NCBI RefSeq assembly: GCF_958450345.1 | Contig: NC_088780.1 | Span: forward strand, 98,406,226 to 98,470,225 | Length of the DNA stretch: 64,000 nt | Source: Calliphora vicina | Lineage: Eukaryota; Arthropoda; Insecta; Diptera; Calliphoridae | Direction of reading: 5' to 3' | Shown: positions 34,261 through 44,449 of the stretch, one piece after another | How the letters are laid out: every line of letters begins with the position of its first letter | How positions within the stretch are numbered: the stretch's first letter is position 1 | The notes under the pieces: generated by a model | Seen by the model: the letters and a program-made list of their open reading frames with translations, nothing else | Told to the model about the DNA's origin: nothing | The model's database searches: none | Position numbers and translations under genes: made by a program

Positions 34261-35677
34261 TAACCAGATATTGAAAAAATCAGGGTAAGTCTCTAAAGAA
34301 ATGTTCTATAGAAATTGAATCAAAGATACTCAAAAATGGTAATGTTAAAATTGGTTGAAAACTATATTGTTTCCTACCTAATCTATAGCCTTTCAGTTAC
34401 TATAGAGTTAATTTAAATCTTCCTACTGCCTCAACAACCTCACATTGATAATTTATTATTATTCGTCTGCATAATTCCATTTTAATAATAAATAAATATT
34501 CTCAAATTAAAAGTAAATATTAAGAAAGCAAAAACCAACAAATACAAACAATACACAACATAATTTGATGTTGCCAAAGAAAACTAAACAGAAACATAAT
34601 TTTGCACACGTTCTTAGACACTGATGATGATTGTGGCAAAATGGTTGTTAACAGCTTGTTGGCAAAATATGTTTATTACTTCGTCAACGATTTGTTTTTT
34701 TAATTTAAAAATATTAATTCATACTATCATCAGAGGAAAATGTATGGAAAATCTGCAAACACATGCAAATTTGATGTTTAATCAAAATAATTTCCATAAT
34801 TTCAATAACAACACACACAAAAATTACAAAGTCGTTGAGTGATGAAGCTGGAGTGGGGGAGTCAGTGATGATGATAATAATCCAAAGCAGTTTTCAGATA
34901 GCAGAAGGTGGGATAATGTGCCAGCGATTATAATGATTATTACTTACAAGCGTTGTTTTGTTTTTTTTTTGTTGCTCACACCAAATAGACATGAAACAAA
35001 TACATACATATATCATTTGTTAAAACATAATGAAAATATTGAATATGAATGCTAAAAATTAATGTTTTTTTTTAATATTCCTTTTATTCCTGAGCTATTT
35101 GCAAAATATATGAATATTGTGATTTGCATGTATGGAGTGGAAAATGCTGCGTGTGTGACACGTGTTTCTCAATGAGAAAACAATATTTAATATAGAAATT
35201 GTTGCTTTTTTCTGCTTCCTCTTCTCCTCTTAACGAGTATATTTGATTGTGTGTGTGAACTTTAGATTCAAGCATTTTGTTTATTTATTTTCATTGAATG
35301 TTTGTGTTGTTGTTGCTTTTGCTGTTATTATCTAGTTATTGGGTAATTTTGTATTAAAATTAAAGTATGCTTTTAGGGTGGTGATATTTACCATTGTAAA
35401 AAAAAGTGGTGAGTTTAGTTGAGCATTTAGTAGAGCAGTAGTGTTGTATAGTAGTATATTTTTGTTTTAGTACAGTTGTGTTTGTTTGGCGGCATTTTAA
35501 ATGTGCAACATCAACTGGCAAAAAGCGTATAGGTTTGAAAGGATTATCTTTAATTTATTGGGAAATAAGTGACATCATTTTTAGACATTAGAAGGAACAG
35601 AATTAAATAAATTTCTGATGAGATAAATATCGGCGGCATGAAATAAGTCTCGACGAAATAACGTCATAAACAGAAAT
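34261..35677. other. Mostly unique intergenic DNA
   Basis: No repeats shared with the rest of the window and no exon with convincing splice context. Small open frames around 34624-34842 and 35084-35275 lack domains. Left unassigned. Confidence 0.35.
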
Positions 35678-35811
35678 GAAATATTAAGTCCTCAAAAGCA
35701 AAAATTAAATAAGTTCCCAAAAAAAATGAAATAAATCCCCAAAAAACATTATTGTTGCTTTCTGCATATTTTTTGGGAACTAATTTAATTTTGTTGTTGG
35801 GGACTTATTTC
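35678..35811. mobile_element. Small foldback element
   Basis: GAAATATTAAGTCCTCAAAA and AAATTAAATAAGTTCCCAAA at the left pair with TTTGGGAACTAATTTAATTT and TGGGGACTTATTTC at the right, giving arms of about 50 bp around a 30-bp loop. No clear target duplication. Confidence 0.5.
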
Positions 35812-36209
35812 AACATGTTACATATTGACATGTTGAATGTCTTCATGGGAATTAATCTGACTTTTATTGTAAAAATAGTTCAATAGCTTTTTATTCAATT
35901 GCATTAAAGTTATATTCAGATTCATTAGTTTTAAACTATTTTTCTTATTATTCATTAGAAACCTAACAATATTAAGTGGACAATGAACAAAATTCATATC
36001 CAAAAAAATAAAGATACACGTTTGTTAAAAAATTATTATTTTCATTGCGCTCAAATGTATGCTAACAAAGTTAATTGTAGTGCACTATTGAAATTGACAA
36101 GATCTTTTTACGATTTTATAACTTTGGGGTAATTTTAACCCCAAGTGATATTAAAGGTTAATTTCCATTTTTTATGTTATATATTACTTAAGTTTAGATT
36201 GGAGATTTG

Positions 36210-36390
36210 AAACTGCCGTTAAAAAAATTAAATTTTTTTGGTCATATCTGCGAATAGGTTAACGGTAGCCTACGAAGACAAAAACTCAAAATTAACCTTT
36301 ATTTTAATATTTCTCAAAATATGTTAATTTTGTTAATACATTTCTTGTTCTATGTAGTGACCTGTGACACATTAATGGCCTGGATTTTTG
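36210..36390 (-). mobile_element. Fragment of the 11125-12166 hAT family
   Basis: Reverse-complemented, it matches the interior of the element at 11125 (about 11445-11640): GGCCATTAATGTGTC, AACAAGAAATGTA-type and TTAACCTATTCGCAGATATG phrases in order. Ends missing. Confidence 0.5.
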
Positions 36391-36469
36391 GAGCACTCCA
36401 GTTTACATACACTATAAAATAATTCACCATTTTATTTTAACGAATGATAAATAAGTGTATTTTTAAATT

Positions 36470-36704
36470 TAAGCCATACTGCAAAATAATCTATTGAAGA
36501 AATGTTTAACAATTTAAAGAATTTTCTTTAATTAAAAAAAATTCATTGATCCAATGAAATTATGTTGTCTAATGAAGCAATTTTAATGAAATTCTTGACT
36601 TATATCTGTTAAATAGTATACACGTTGTGAAATATTAAATTGGATTAATGAAAAATTCTACTGAAATTGATTCATTGGATTTACGAAGCTTAATTCTTTC
36701 ATTG
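36470..36704 (-). repeat. Duplicated lectin 3' flank, copy A
   Basis: Near-identical to 47560-47785, the 3' flank of lectin gene 2: TTCATTGATCCAATGAAATT, TGTTGTCTAATGAAGCAATT and CACGTTGTGAAATATT in order. After the nested element 36705-37251 the match resumes with TAGACACAATCTCAAT, and after the DINE-1 at 37283 with TGGATTAATAT, the sequence around lectin 2's stop codon. This marks a third, deleted lectin copy or a displaced part of copy 1. Confidence 0.6.
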
Positions 36705-36921
36705 CCCAGCAAAAACTTTGCTTAACTAGTAAGCCAGCAAGTATAATTGGAGCAAAGCGATAACTACTTATTATTTGACTGAAACACTACTTACCGTTGT
36801 TCGAGATTTTTAAAAAATTCAGGGGTCAAGCTTACAAATGTACTTACAATCAGTTGAGAAATAAGTAGTAAATTCACAACAAGAATATGTAGCTAAAAAA
36901 AAAACACAAAAAATATTGCCT

Positions 36922-36993
36922 TGTGTGGGAATCGAACAGTCACATTATTTGCTTGTGTTTGATAGTCAAGCAGCTAACTCACTGCTCCATGTA
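36922..36993 (-). other. tRNA-like module 1
   Basis: Minus-strand AGTGAGTTAGCTGC with a GCAG/CTGC stem resembles a D-arm and A box; TGTTCGATTCCCAC (complement of 36926-36939) resembles a T-arm and B box, about 30 bases downstream. Arm pairing is imperfect and no clean cloverleaf or anticodon is evident, so it is a pseudo-tRNA or a Pol III promoter relic. Confidence 0.45.
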
Positions 36994-37080
36994 CGAGTTA
37001 TTTTATTGGAAGTTAACAATAGTTTTAACATCAACATATAAATGAATATGATATGAACAAAAAAATTGATGGCTTTGACA

Positions 37081-37134
37081 GGTGGCGAACCACTAACCTC
37101 CCGTTTTCCAGTCCAACACACTAGATAGCTGTGC
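37081..37134 (-). other. tRNA-like module 2
   Basis: Minus-strand CTAGTGTGTTGGACTGGAAA then ACGGGAGG and GTGGTTCGCCACC resembles the D-loop to T-arm half of a tRNA. The 5' half is shortened. It lies in the same CCCAGCA element as module 1 and on the same strand. Confidence 0.4.
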
Positions 37135-37282
37135 AAAAAAAATGCAAAAGTTCATTAAATAAAATAATGTGCTGGGTAACCACCACTCCTTACAAAAGAA
37201 TGCATGAAATAACTAGTTGTCATTACAAAATTTCCCAAAATTTTTGCTGGGTGTAGACACAATCTCAATATCACCCAATAAA

Positions 37283-37545
37283 GTAGCATAAATTCGGCTG
37301 TGCGGAATCTTATATACCCTTCACCAAATTATACTTCAAAATACAAATTTTAAATATTTTTAGGTAAACAAAATTTTTTTTCCAAAAAATTTTTTTTCGA
37401 ATTGTTATTTTAAATTTTTTTGTTTGTTTTTTAAATATTTTTTTTTGGTGAAAATAAAATTCGGGTTAAAAAATATTTTTTCCGATTTTGACCCATTGTA
37501 TGTCCAACTTAATATGATGAATTATATGGATTAATATAAGGCAAC
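37283..37545 (-). mobile_element. Truncated DINE-1-like element
   Basis: Contains the ATTCGGCTGTGCGGAAT hairpin, CTTATATACCCTTCACC and the T-rich tract up to GATTTTGACCCATTGTATG, matching the 3' half of the 25438 subfamily. The GTCT core and 5' end are missing. Confidence 0.65.
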
Positions 37546-37725
37546 AGATTTTGAAAATAAAAATAGATGACATAAAGAAAAAAGTCAAAAATTTATTTGA
37601 ATTCAAGGTACGTGTTCTACAATGTATTGTTGAAATAAATACCTTGTGTAAAATATTAGGATCATAGCTTTTGAAATTTAATTTAAACGAATCGAAATGT
37701 GTGCGACAGTTACAGAAATAACATT

Positions 37726-37975
37726 CATATTGACATAAATCACACGACCTAATTTCATGGCGATCGGTCCATAATTAGTCATAGCTCCCATATAAGATCC
37801 GCTTCCGAAAATCATTTTAACGAGCATAAATATCTTAAAAATGTTGGTATAAACACAAACTTCAACATCAATAACTTTCATATAGACATAAATCACACGA
37901 CCTAATTTCATGGCGATAGGTCTATAATTGGTCATAGCTCCCATATAATGCCATCTTCCGAAAATCATTCACGAA
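37726..37975 (+). mobile_element. DINE-1-like internal fragment
   Basis: Two tandem units of about 145 bp, each with ACACGACCTAATTTCATGGC, ATAATTGGTCATAGCTCCC and CTTCCGAAAATCA, from the middle of the 16023 subfamily. Both element ends are absent. Confidence 0.6.
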
Positions 37976-37989
37976 AATAAATTATAGTG

Positions 37990-39363
37990 TTGGGTATTCG
38001 ACTAATGATCGTTCGATTAATCGAATAGTTTCTTACGAATAGTTATTCGAACAGTTTAAAAATGGCCATTTTCGAATAACGAATAATTCGAACAATTTTA
38101 TGTAGAATAATCGAATAAAACGAATAAATGTTCATATATATTTAAATTTATTAAATTGCTTAAAATTTTTCATAATTTCAAATTTATTTAAGTAATAATG
38201 ACTCACAAAAATAGTATTGTTTCTGAAATTCGACAAATAACTAAAGACAAAGGGACTTTCGATCACTGTAGATGAGTGTTCCGATAGCTCCTATATATAT
38301 ATAAATATTACTGCAAGAAGTTACAATTCTAAAAACAAATCATTCAAAATTTTTAACTTAGGACTTGAAACAATGAAAATAAAAGGTACGGAATAAAAAA
38401 TGTGTTATTTAACGAAAATTAGAAGAATCGCAATTAATAATCAAAATATAAACTTAGATAAAAGTGGAGTTGAATGTGATAGAGAATGTGATTTTGAAAC
38501 GGTCGTCGAAAGTGATATTGAGGATGAAACTTATAATGATTACATTGAAATAGATAAAGGCCATGATCTTAAAATATATATAACTGACCTTATTAACCGC
38601 GTACATAAGTGTTGCAAAATATTTAATAAATCGAATGATAAACACAAATATTGCAAACTAACGTTTTGTTGCAAGAGTTCGTCTTATACATGATTTTGAC
38701 CATCGTTGAATATCTTTGTCTAACATGGTAATAAACTTTTTGCGTATTTGTAAATGCGTCAATCAAATTAGCCACGTTCACTGACAATGATATCAAACTT
38801 TGGACAGATTCCCTTTATTTTGTAATTTATTAAGCAATGATTCGGCAACGTTGATAGAACTTGATGTATAATACAATTTGTTATAAATAATTTAGAAATA
38901 GTGAATAATTAATTTACTCAAGAATTAGTTACTCAATTTAAAACCCGAATTGATGAACGACATAAAAAAGTTCTTAATACGTTTATATTGTATTTGAATT
39001 CAGGATCATGTCCAACTAGCTAAAGGGTTTTATAGTCATTTGTTTTGTAGATTGTTCGGGAATTAATCTGATCAGGATATTTCTGTTGAAAATTTAATGA
39101 TGAACTTTGTTTTCGAATGTTTTTCAACATTATCAATACTTGAATTGTTAACTTTAACGTAATTTTTTGTTTTTCTTTAACAATAAAATATTAAAAACCG
39201 ACATCAAACTTTATTCTTTACTTTTTTAAAAGAAATTTAAATTATTCGAATACTTCGATTAATTTTAAACGTGTGATCGAATTATTCGAACAAGTTAAAA
39301 TCTCTTATTCGAATTATTCGTTTTATTCGAACAAGAGAAAAATCGAATAATTCGAATACCCTA
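37990..39363 (+). mobile_element. Internally deleted hAT, ATTCGAATACCCTA family, copy 1
   Basis: Starts TTGGGTATTCGACTAATGAT and ends CGAATAATTCGAATACCCTA. Frameshifted plus-strand remnants of a hAT transposase are readable: ITVDECSDSS-IYINI followed by FNLGLETMKIKGTE (first catalytic Asp region), then YIEIDKGHD, INRVHKCCKIFNKSNDKHKY. The second Asp and the dimerisation domain are absent. Flanks TTATAGTG and GTATATGG match only partly, so it is an older copy. Confidence 0.7.
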
Positions 39364-39644
39364 GTATATGGTCGAGCTTGACCGAACATAATTCCTTAGT
39401 TGTTTTTATCATAAAAAATTAAAAGTTCAAATTTAGCTGTAAATTTCTAAACAACTGCTGAACCGCTTTTAATGAAATTAAAACTGGAGAAAAATTCAAG
39501 AAGATATCTGTCCATCAAAGAAAAAAATTTCTAAAATATCTCTATCGGTTTAAAAGTTACAGAGTTTTGGCCGATGAAAAATGATAATGAGTCACTGCAT
39601 GTCGTTCTTAACAGATATAAAGGACAATAATTGGTTACAAAATT

Positions 39645-39860
39645 TTAGAGACGGCCATTAACGTGTCTCAGGCCACTAGAACAAGAAATGTAGGAACAGT
39701 ATTAACATATTCTGAGAAATATTAAAATAAAAGATATTTTTACTTAAAATATATCCATATTTACTTGTATATGAGTTTTTGTCTTCGTTAACCTCTTCGC
39801 AGGTATGACCCACAAAATTTAATTTTTTTAACGGCAGTTTCAAAACTCCATCCAATTATT
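39645..39860 (+). mobile_element. Fragment of the 11125-12166 hAT family
   Basis: Matches that element's interior in the same orientation: GGCCATTAACGTGTCTCAGG, TAGAACAAGAAATGTAGGAA, TATATCCATATTTACTTG, then TTCGCAGGTATGACC and AACGGCAGTTTCAAAACTCC. Ends missing. Confidence 0.55.
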
Positions 39861-40301
39861 CATAAATTCACTAAAAATTATTGTTGGGGATAAGCTAGTT
39901 CCTATGCGTATTTCACTGGTTGCTTAGGTCAGATCATCAGGAAACCTTTTCCCAAAAGGCTTTAGAAAAACTAAAGATATTATACAAATAAAACTATAGA
40001 GTGAATGAGAATTACAGACGCTTTATTTTGTAAAAATATCAAAGCTTAAACAAACACCAAATTTTGTTTAACAAATTTCAGAAGAGTATGAACAGAACAA
40101 TGAACAGAAATGAACGATATGACCAAAACACCGGTGAGCGGCGGGATATAAAATTTCTTTTAATTTATAAAATTAAAAATAAATATTGATCATGCTTTTT
40201 TAAAAATTAAGGTGGCAAAAGATGGCAGATTTGGAAAAAAGATGACAGATAGAGGACACAAATTTTATAGATGACAGCCAGTTGAAATAGATGATTGTCC
40301 T

Positions 40302-41005
40302 CTAATTAATATTAAAAACTATATCACGAAATGTTCGACTTTCCACATCAACCTTCTTAAGACCAAGCTGCTTTTCTCCCACCATTTGCTTCAACTCAAT
40401 TTGCTGTTGTTTCATCATTTCCTCTTGGACTTTCTTTTGCATTTCCACTTGACACTGATGATAGCGACTGTATTCGCACATAAAACCAAGTTTATTGAAA
40501 CACTTATTATCATTCCATTCCATTGCGTTGGTCCAGCCAGTTTGAGCACAATATTCATTATTACCAGCAAAATCTGGTTGTGCATTACCCCAGTTGGTGT
40601 AAGTGAATTTTCTACCCGTTGAGATCCACACAAATTGTCTGGGATTGTCTCCATTAACAGTGCCACCCATCCACAGATGTGTTTTTTTGCCAAATATCTC
40701 ATTCAACAAGGCCGTTATCTCTTCAGATTTAAGCTTAGAATCGATGGTCACCAAACTCATGTTCATGCTGGCACACTTTGCCAGACCATCATACCAGGTA
40801 AACTGTAACAATGTTTTAAAAGAACTTGAAGTTGTGATTTGTTTAAAAAACGATTGAAGTTAAATGTTTTTACCTTTTGCTCACTTTCAATGTAATAAAC
40901 ATTCTTTTGGTTCGACAAAAATATATTTTCATTGCCTTTTATGACGTAAAGTTTTGTGATAAATATTAAAAAAGTTATTAGTAGTAGCTGTGAAGATTTT
41001 GCCAT
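40302..41005 (-). CDS. Secreted C-type lectin, copy 1
   Basis: Two exons on the minus strand, 41005-40874 and 40802-40302, join in phase 0 across a 71-bp intron and give 210 residues. Residues 1-24 are a signal peptide. The C-type lectin fold has cysteines at 54, 129, 145 and 153, a WMGG core, QPD at 119-121 and WND at 140-142. QPD with WND predicts calcium-dependent galactose-type binding. A Gln/Glu/Lys-rich, probably helical tail follows (160-200). The frame is open upstream only to a TTG, so the ATG at 41005 is the start. In flies such lectins act in haemolymph, gut or saliva as recognition or agglutination factors; the role here is unknown. The 212-aa sister gene is at 47893-48601. Confidence 0.93.
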
Positions 41006-41036
41006 TATGTTTATTTCATTTACTTTCAAAGACTAC

Positions 41037-41071
41037 TGAGGAAATTATTAAATAGAATTTATTTATATATA
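41037..41071 (-). promoter_or_regulatory. Core promoter of lectin copy 1
   Basis: TATATAAA (41062-41069) lies about 30 bases upstream of CCTCAGTAG, whose A at 41037 fits a TCAGT initiator. The start codon follows 32 bases later. The upstream region to about 41600 is shared with lectin copy 2. Confidence 0.6.
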
Positions 41072-41700
41072 CAAAAATCTTGTAATGGAGAGATATTTAT
41101 TTCGGGTCAGTATTATAGATTTACGTTTTACTTTTGCAATACACTGGTCAAATATCAGCTGAATATTAGGGAGAAAGTTTGAATCGGCAAAGATCAAGGA
41201 TTGTGTAATTTGTTTTGTAAAAAATGTATGTTTCTTACCATTATACTGTAATTGCTTAGTACTTTTATTTTACATTACTTACGTAGTTTCAGATTAAATA
41301 TTTGCCCTGTATTATATTCATTAATTACAAATAAACTGAACACACATCATTTTTAATTGTAGCGTAAAATAGGTTAACTTGCTGTAGATTTCATTACTGA
41401 ACAGTTATTATTATTAAGGGAACCCCCTTTGAGTTCTGGAGAAACCACTATTTAATAAAAAAATACATCTGACGTTTACTTTCTTAGTATACAATTTTAT
41501 TCAAAACTTTCATTCATATACTAACTCTTATCATTTATTTTATAGTAAATCAAGCAAATTGTATGGGAATTGAAAATGTTGTGAATGAAAACTAACTTTT
41601 TTACACATATATTTAATGGAAGTGGTCAAATATTTGTAGTAAATAACCATAATAGTCTAATTATATTTATCTAAATAAATATAAACAATTGTATATTTAC

Positions 41701-43132
41701 TAGGGTATTCGAATTATTCGATTTTTCTCTTGTTCGAATAAAACGAATAATTCGAATAAGAGATTTAACTTGTTCGAATAATTCGATCACACATTTAAGA
41801 TTAATCGAATTATTAGAATATTTTAAATTTTTTTAAAACATTAAAGAATGAATTTTTGATGTCGGTTTTTTAATATTTTATTGTTAAAGCAAAACAAAAA
41901 ATAACGTTAAAGTTAACAATTCAAGTATTGATAATGTTAAAAAAACATTCGAAAACTAAGTCCATCCTTAATTTTTCAACAGAAATATTCTGATCAGATT
42001 AACTTCCGAACAATATACATAACAATTGACAAGCAAACCCTATAGTTTCCGTTTTGGAGCTATGCTTTAAAAAATTTGAGCTTGTTGGACATGATCCTGA
42101 ATTCAAATACAATATAAACGTATTAAGAACTTTTTTATGTCGTTCATTAATTCGGGTTTTAAATTGAGTAACTAACTATTCACTATTTCTAAATTATTTA
42201 TAACAAATTGTATTATAGATCAACCTCTATCAACGTTGCCGAATCTTTGCTTAATAAAGTGGTCTGGGGAATTATACAATAAAGGGAATCTGTCCAAAGT
42301 TTGATATCATTGTCAGTGAACGTGGCTAAATTGAAGTCAGGCTGTGCATGATTGACGCATTTACAAATACGCAAAAAGTTTATTACCATGTTAGACAAAG
42401 ATGTTCAACGATGGTAAAAATCATGTATAAGACGAACTCCATGCTTTTTTTGCAACAAAACGTTAGTTTGCAATATTTGTGTTTATCATTCGATTTACTA
42501 AATATTTTGAAACACTTACGTACGCGGCTAATAACATTACTTATATGAATATATTTTAAGATCATGGCCTTCATCTATTTCAATGTAGTAAATGACATTA
42601 ATGTCATCCTCAAAATCACATTCTCCATCACATTCAACTCCACTTTAATCTAAGTTAAAATTTTGATTATTAATTGCGATTCTTCTAATATTTCGCCAGC
42701 TAAATAAAAAATATTTTATTCCGTACCTTTTATTTTCATTGGTTCAAGTCCTATGTTAAACATTTTGAAAGATTTATTTTTAGAATTGTAACTTGTTCTA
42801 GCAGTAATATTTATATATTTATAGAAGGAGCTATCAGAACACTCATCTACAGTGATCGAAAGTTCCTTTGTCTTTAGTTATTTGTCGACTTTCAAAAACA
42901 ATACAATTTTTGTGAGCCATTATTACTTATTTAAATTTGAAATTATGAAAAATTTTAAGCAATTTAATAAACTTAAATATATATGAACATTTATTCGTTT
43001 TATTCGATTATTCTACATAAAATTGTTCGAATTATTCGTTATTCGAAAATGGATATTTTTAAATTGTTCGAATAATTATTCGTAAGAAACTATTCGATTA
43101 ATCGAATGATCATTAGTCGAATGAATACCCTA
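41701..43132 (-). mobile_element. Internally deleted hAT, ATTCGAATACCCTA family, copy 2
   Basis: Inverted relative to copies 1 and 3: starts TAGGGTATTCGAATTATTCG and ends CATTAGTCGAATGAATACCCTA. It has minus-strand transposase remnants (IFSKSNDKHKYCKLTF and the DNDIKLWTDSLYCII segment). Inserted about 690 bp upstream of lectin copy 1. The flanks are ATATTTAC and GTAAATAA, inverted rather than direct repeats, suggesting rearrangement after insertion. Confidence 0.7.
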
Positions 43133-43150
43133 GTAAATAACCAGATTTTG

Positions 43151-43273
43151 ATGAGAACAAAGTGGAATAAATATGCTGGAATAACGGATGAAGTGGGAAG
43201 AAAAGTTGTGCAGCTATTAATGGGAGGCATAAGTAGAAAAGCCAGAAAATTTATTCGCAATAAAGACACATAA
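43151..43273 (+). CDS. Orphan 40-codon ORF, possible terminal exon remnant
   Basis: ATG at 43151 opens 40 codons with mixed, coding-like composition (start MRTKWNKYAGITDEVG, then VVQLLMGGISRKARK). It is preceded by AACCAG, a possible splice acceptor. It sits between a hAT copy and a duplicated promoter segment. No family recognised; it may be an exon captured or stranded by rearrangement, or chance. Confidence 0.2.
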   Translation: MRTKWNKYAGITDEVGRKVVQLLMGGISRKARKFIRNKDT

Positions 43274-43410
43274 ACCTACAGTTATATTTTTTTAAATCTT
43301 AATATTACCTTTACCTTTAATTTCATGTATAAAATGTTAACATAAGTTGTTTCATTTAAAACTTATGCTCGCTTTACTCCGTACCGATTTTAAGTGACCA
43401 CTTCTTTAAT

Positions 43411-43500
43411 GGAAATGGTCAAATATTTGTAGTAAATAACCATAAATAGTCTAATTATATTTATTTATCTAAACAAATATAAACAATTGTATATTTACTG
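43411..43500. repeat. Second copy of the 41619-41700 segment
   Basis: GGTCAAATATTTGTAGTAAA, TAACCATA-AATAGTCTAATT and ACAATTGTATATTTACT repeat the sequence on the other side of the hAT copy 41701-43132. The first part is also present upstream of lectin 2 (49275-49318). It is thus lectin upstream sequence duplicated around the hAT. Confidence 0.65.
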
Positions 43501-43543
43501 GCTTTTTAAACCACTACACAATTTTGATGTATTGTGGTACCAG

Positions 43544-44449
43544 TAGTACAAAAATGGTAAAATTATTAAATTCTATGGATAGATTTTTTTTAAAAAATTT
43601 TGTTTCTAAAATTGTAAATTTTTTTAAATGTTTCTCCACATAATTTATGATAACTCAAAAACGGTTAGTCCGATATTATTGAAGTAAACCTAAAAAAGTT
43701 CAAATTTACATAACCTTTAATCCGGTTTTAAAAAACTCATGAAAAATCGAAAACGGCAGAACTTGTTCAGGTTTATTACTTTGTCGCAAAGCCGCGTACA
43801 ATAGGAACAAAATGAGATATTGATGATAAAAATCGATGGATTATTTTCGAATTTATTCACAATTAAGTGAATTCGCTCTTTCACAAAAATTTAGTTTTTT
43901 GTTTGACATACATAAAATTGAGTAGTTAATGTTCTTCTTTCAATTGATTGAACATTAAAAACATTTTCCCCATACTATGTACAAATATTTCCATATATAT
44001 TGCGTTTTAATCGGCTCAGTAGTTTGGGAGTTATAATAATATATTGAAGCAAAAAATATACTTTTTATGTAAAAATATCCAATTTTTTTGTTTTATAAAA
44101 ATTATGAAAAATCGAAAACGGCAGAAACTGTTTATGTTTATTGCTTTATCGCAAAGCCACATGTAAAAGGAACAAAATGAGATATCGATCATAAAAATCA
44201 ATGGATTATTTCCGAATTTATTCACAATAGCAGACTTGCGCATTTCGACTTTTATCCAATAAAAAAAACTATTAAAAAAAATATGTATTGAAATATCACT
44301 GGATAAAAGACGAAATGCGCAAGGTAGGATTTGATTTTAGACCTATGGTTTCTTGGGGAAAATTTCTTAGAATTTTCTGTAGAATGCGTTTCTGCTATAC
44401 GATTTTTCGTGAAAAAAATAGACCCGCCCTAATGTACATATTTTGAGTT
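43544..44449. repeat. Dispersed repeats shared with 31262-31650 and 28845-29216
   Basis: The first part (43544-43860) and a partly duplicated second part (43990-44250) match 31262-31650. The last 120 bases match the 3' part of the 28845 repeat, ending GCCCTAATGTACATA. Non-coding; runs directly into the 113-bp array. Confidence 0.5.

Larger units (their letters stand above)
36705..37251. mobile_element. CCCAGCA-ended element carrying two tRNA-like modules
   Basis: Inverted ends CCCAGCAAAAAC and TTTTTGCTGGG with a 2-bp TG duplication (36703-36704 and 37252-37253). The empty site is visible in the duplicated flank at about 47795-47800 (CATTGTAGACAC), which fixes the boundaries well. It is 547 bp with no ORF. 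On the minus strand two tRNA-like stretches lie at 36922-36993 and 37081-37134. A second CCCAGC-ended element is at 57427-58045. Superfamily not assigned; 2-bp duplications occur in CACTA-type elements. Confidence 0.7.

Noticed and set aside
36922..37134. Genuine tRNA genes
   Set aside because: Arm pairing is imperfect, one module is shortened, no clean anticodon loop or terminator is evident, and both lie inside a mobile element.
37678..37968. 96-codon frame with internal repeats
   Set aside because: It is the reverse translation of two tandem DINE-1 units; similar frames appear in other DINE-1 fragments (51152-51391).
38400..38693. 97-codon frame as an independent small gene
   Set aside because: The same text occurs, frameshifted, in two other hAT copies and reads as transposase relic.
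40386..40857. Plus-strand open frames over lectin copy 1, and similar ones over copy 2 (47788-48565)
   Set aside because: They are antisense shadows of the lectin exons, which have signal peptide, splice sites and domain motifs on the other strand.
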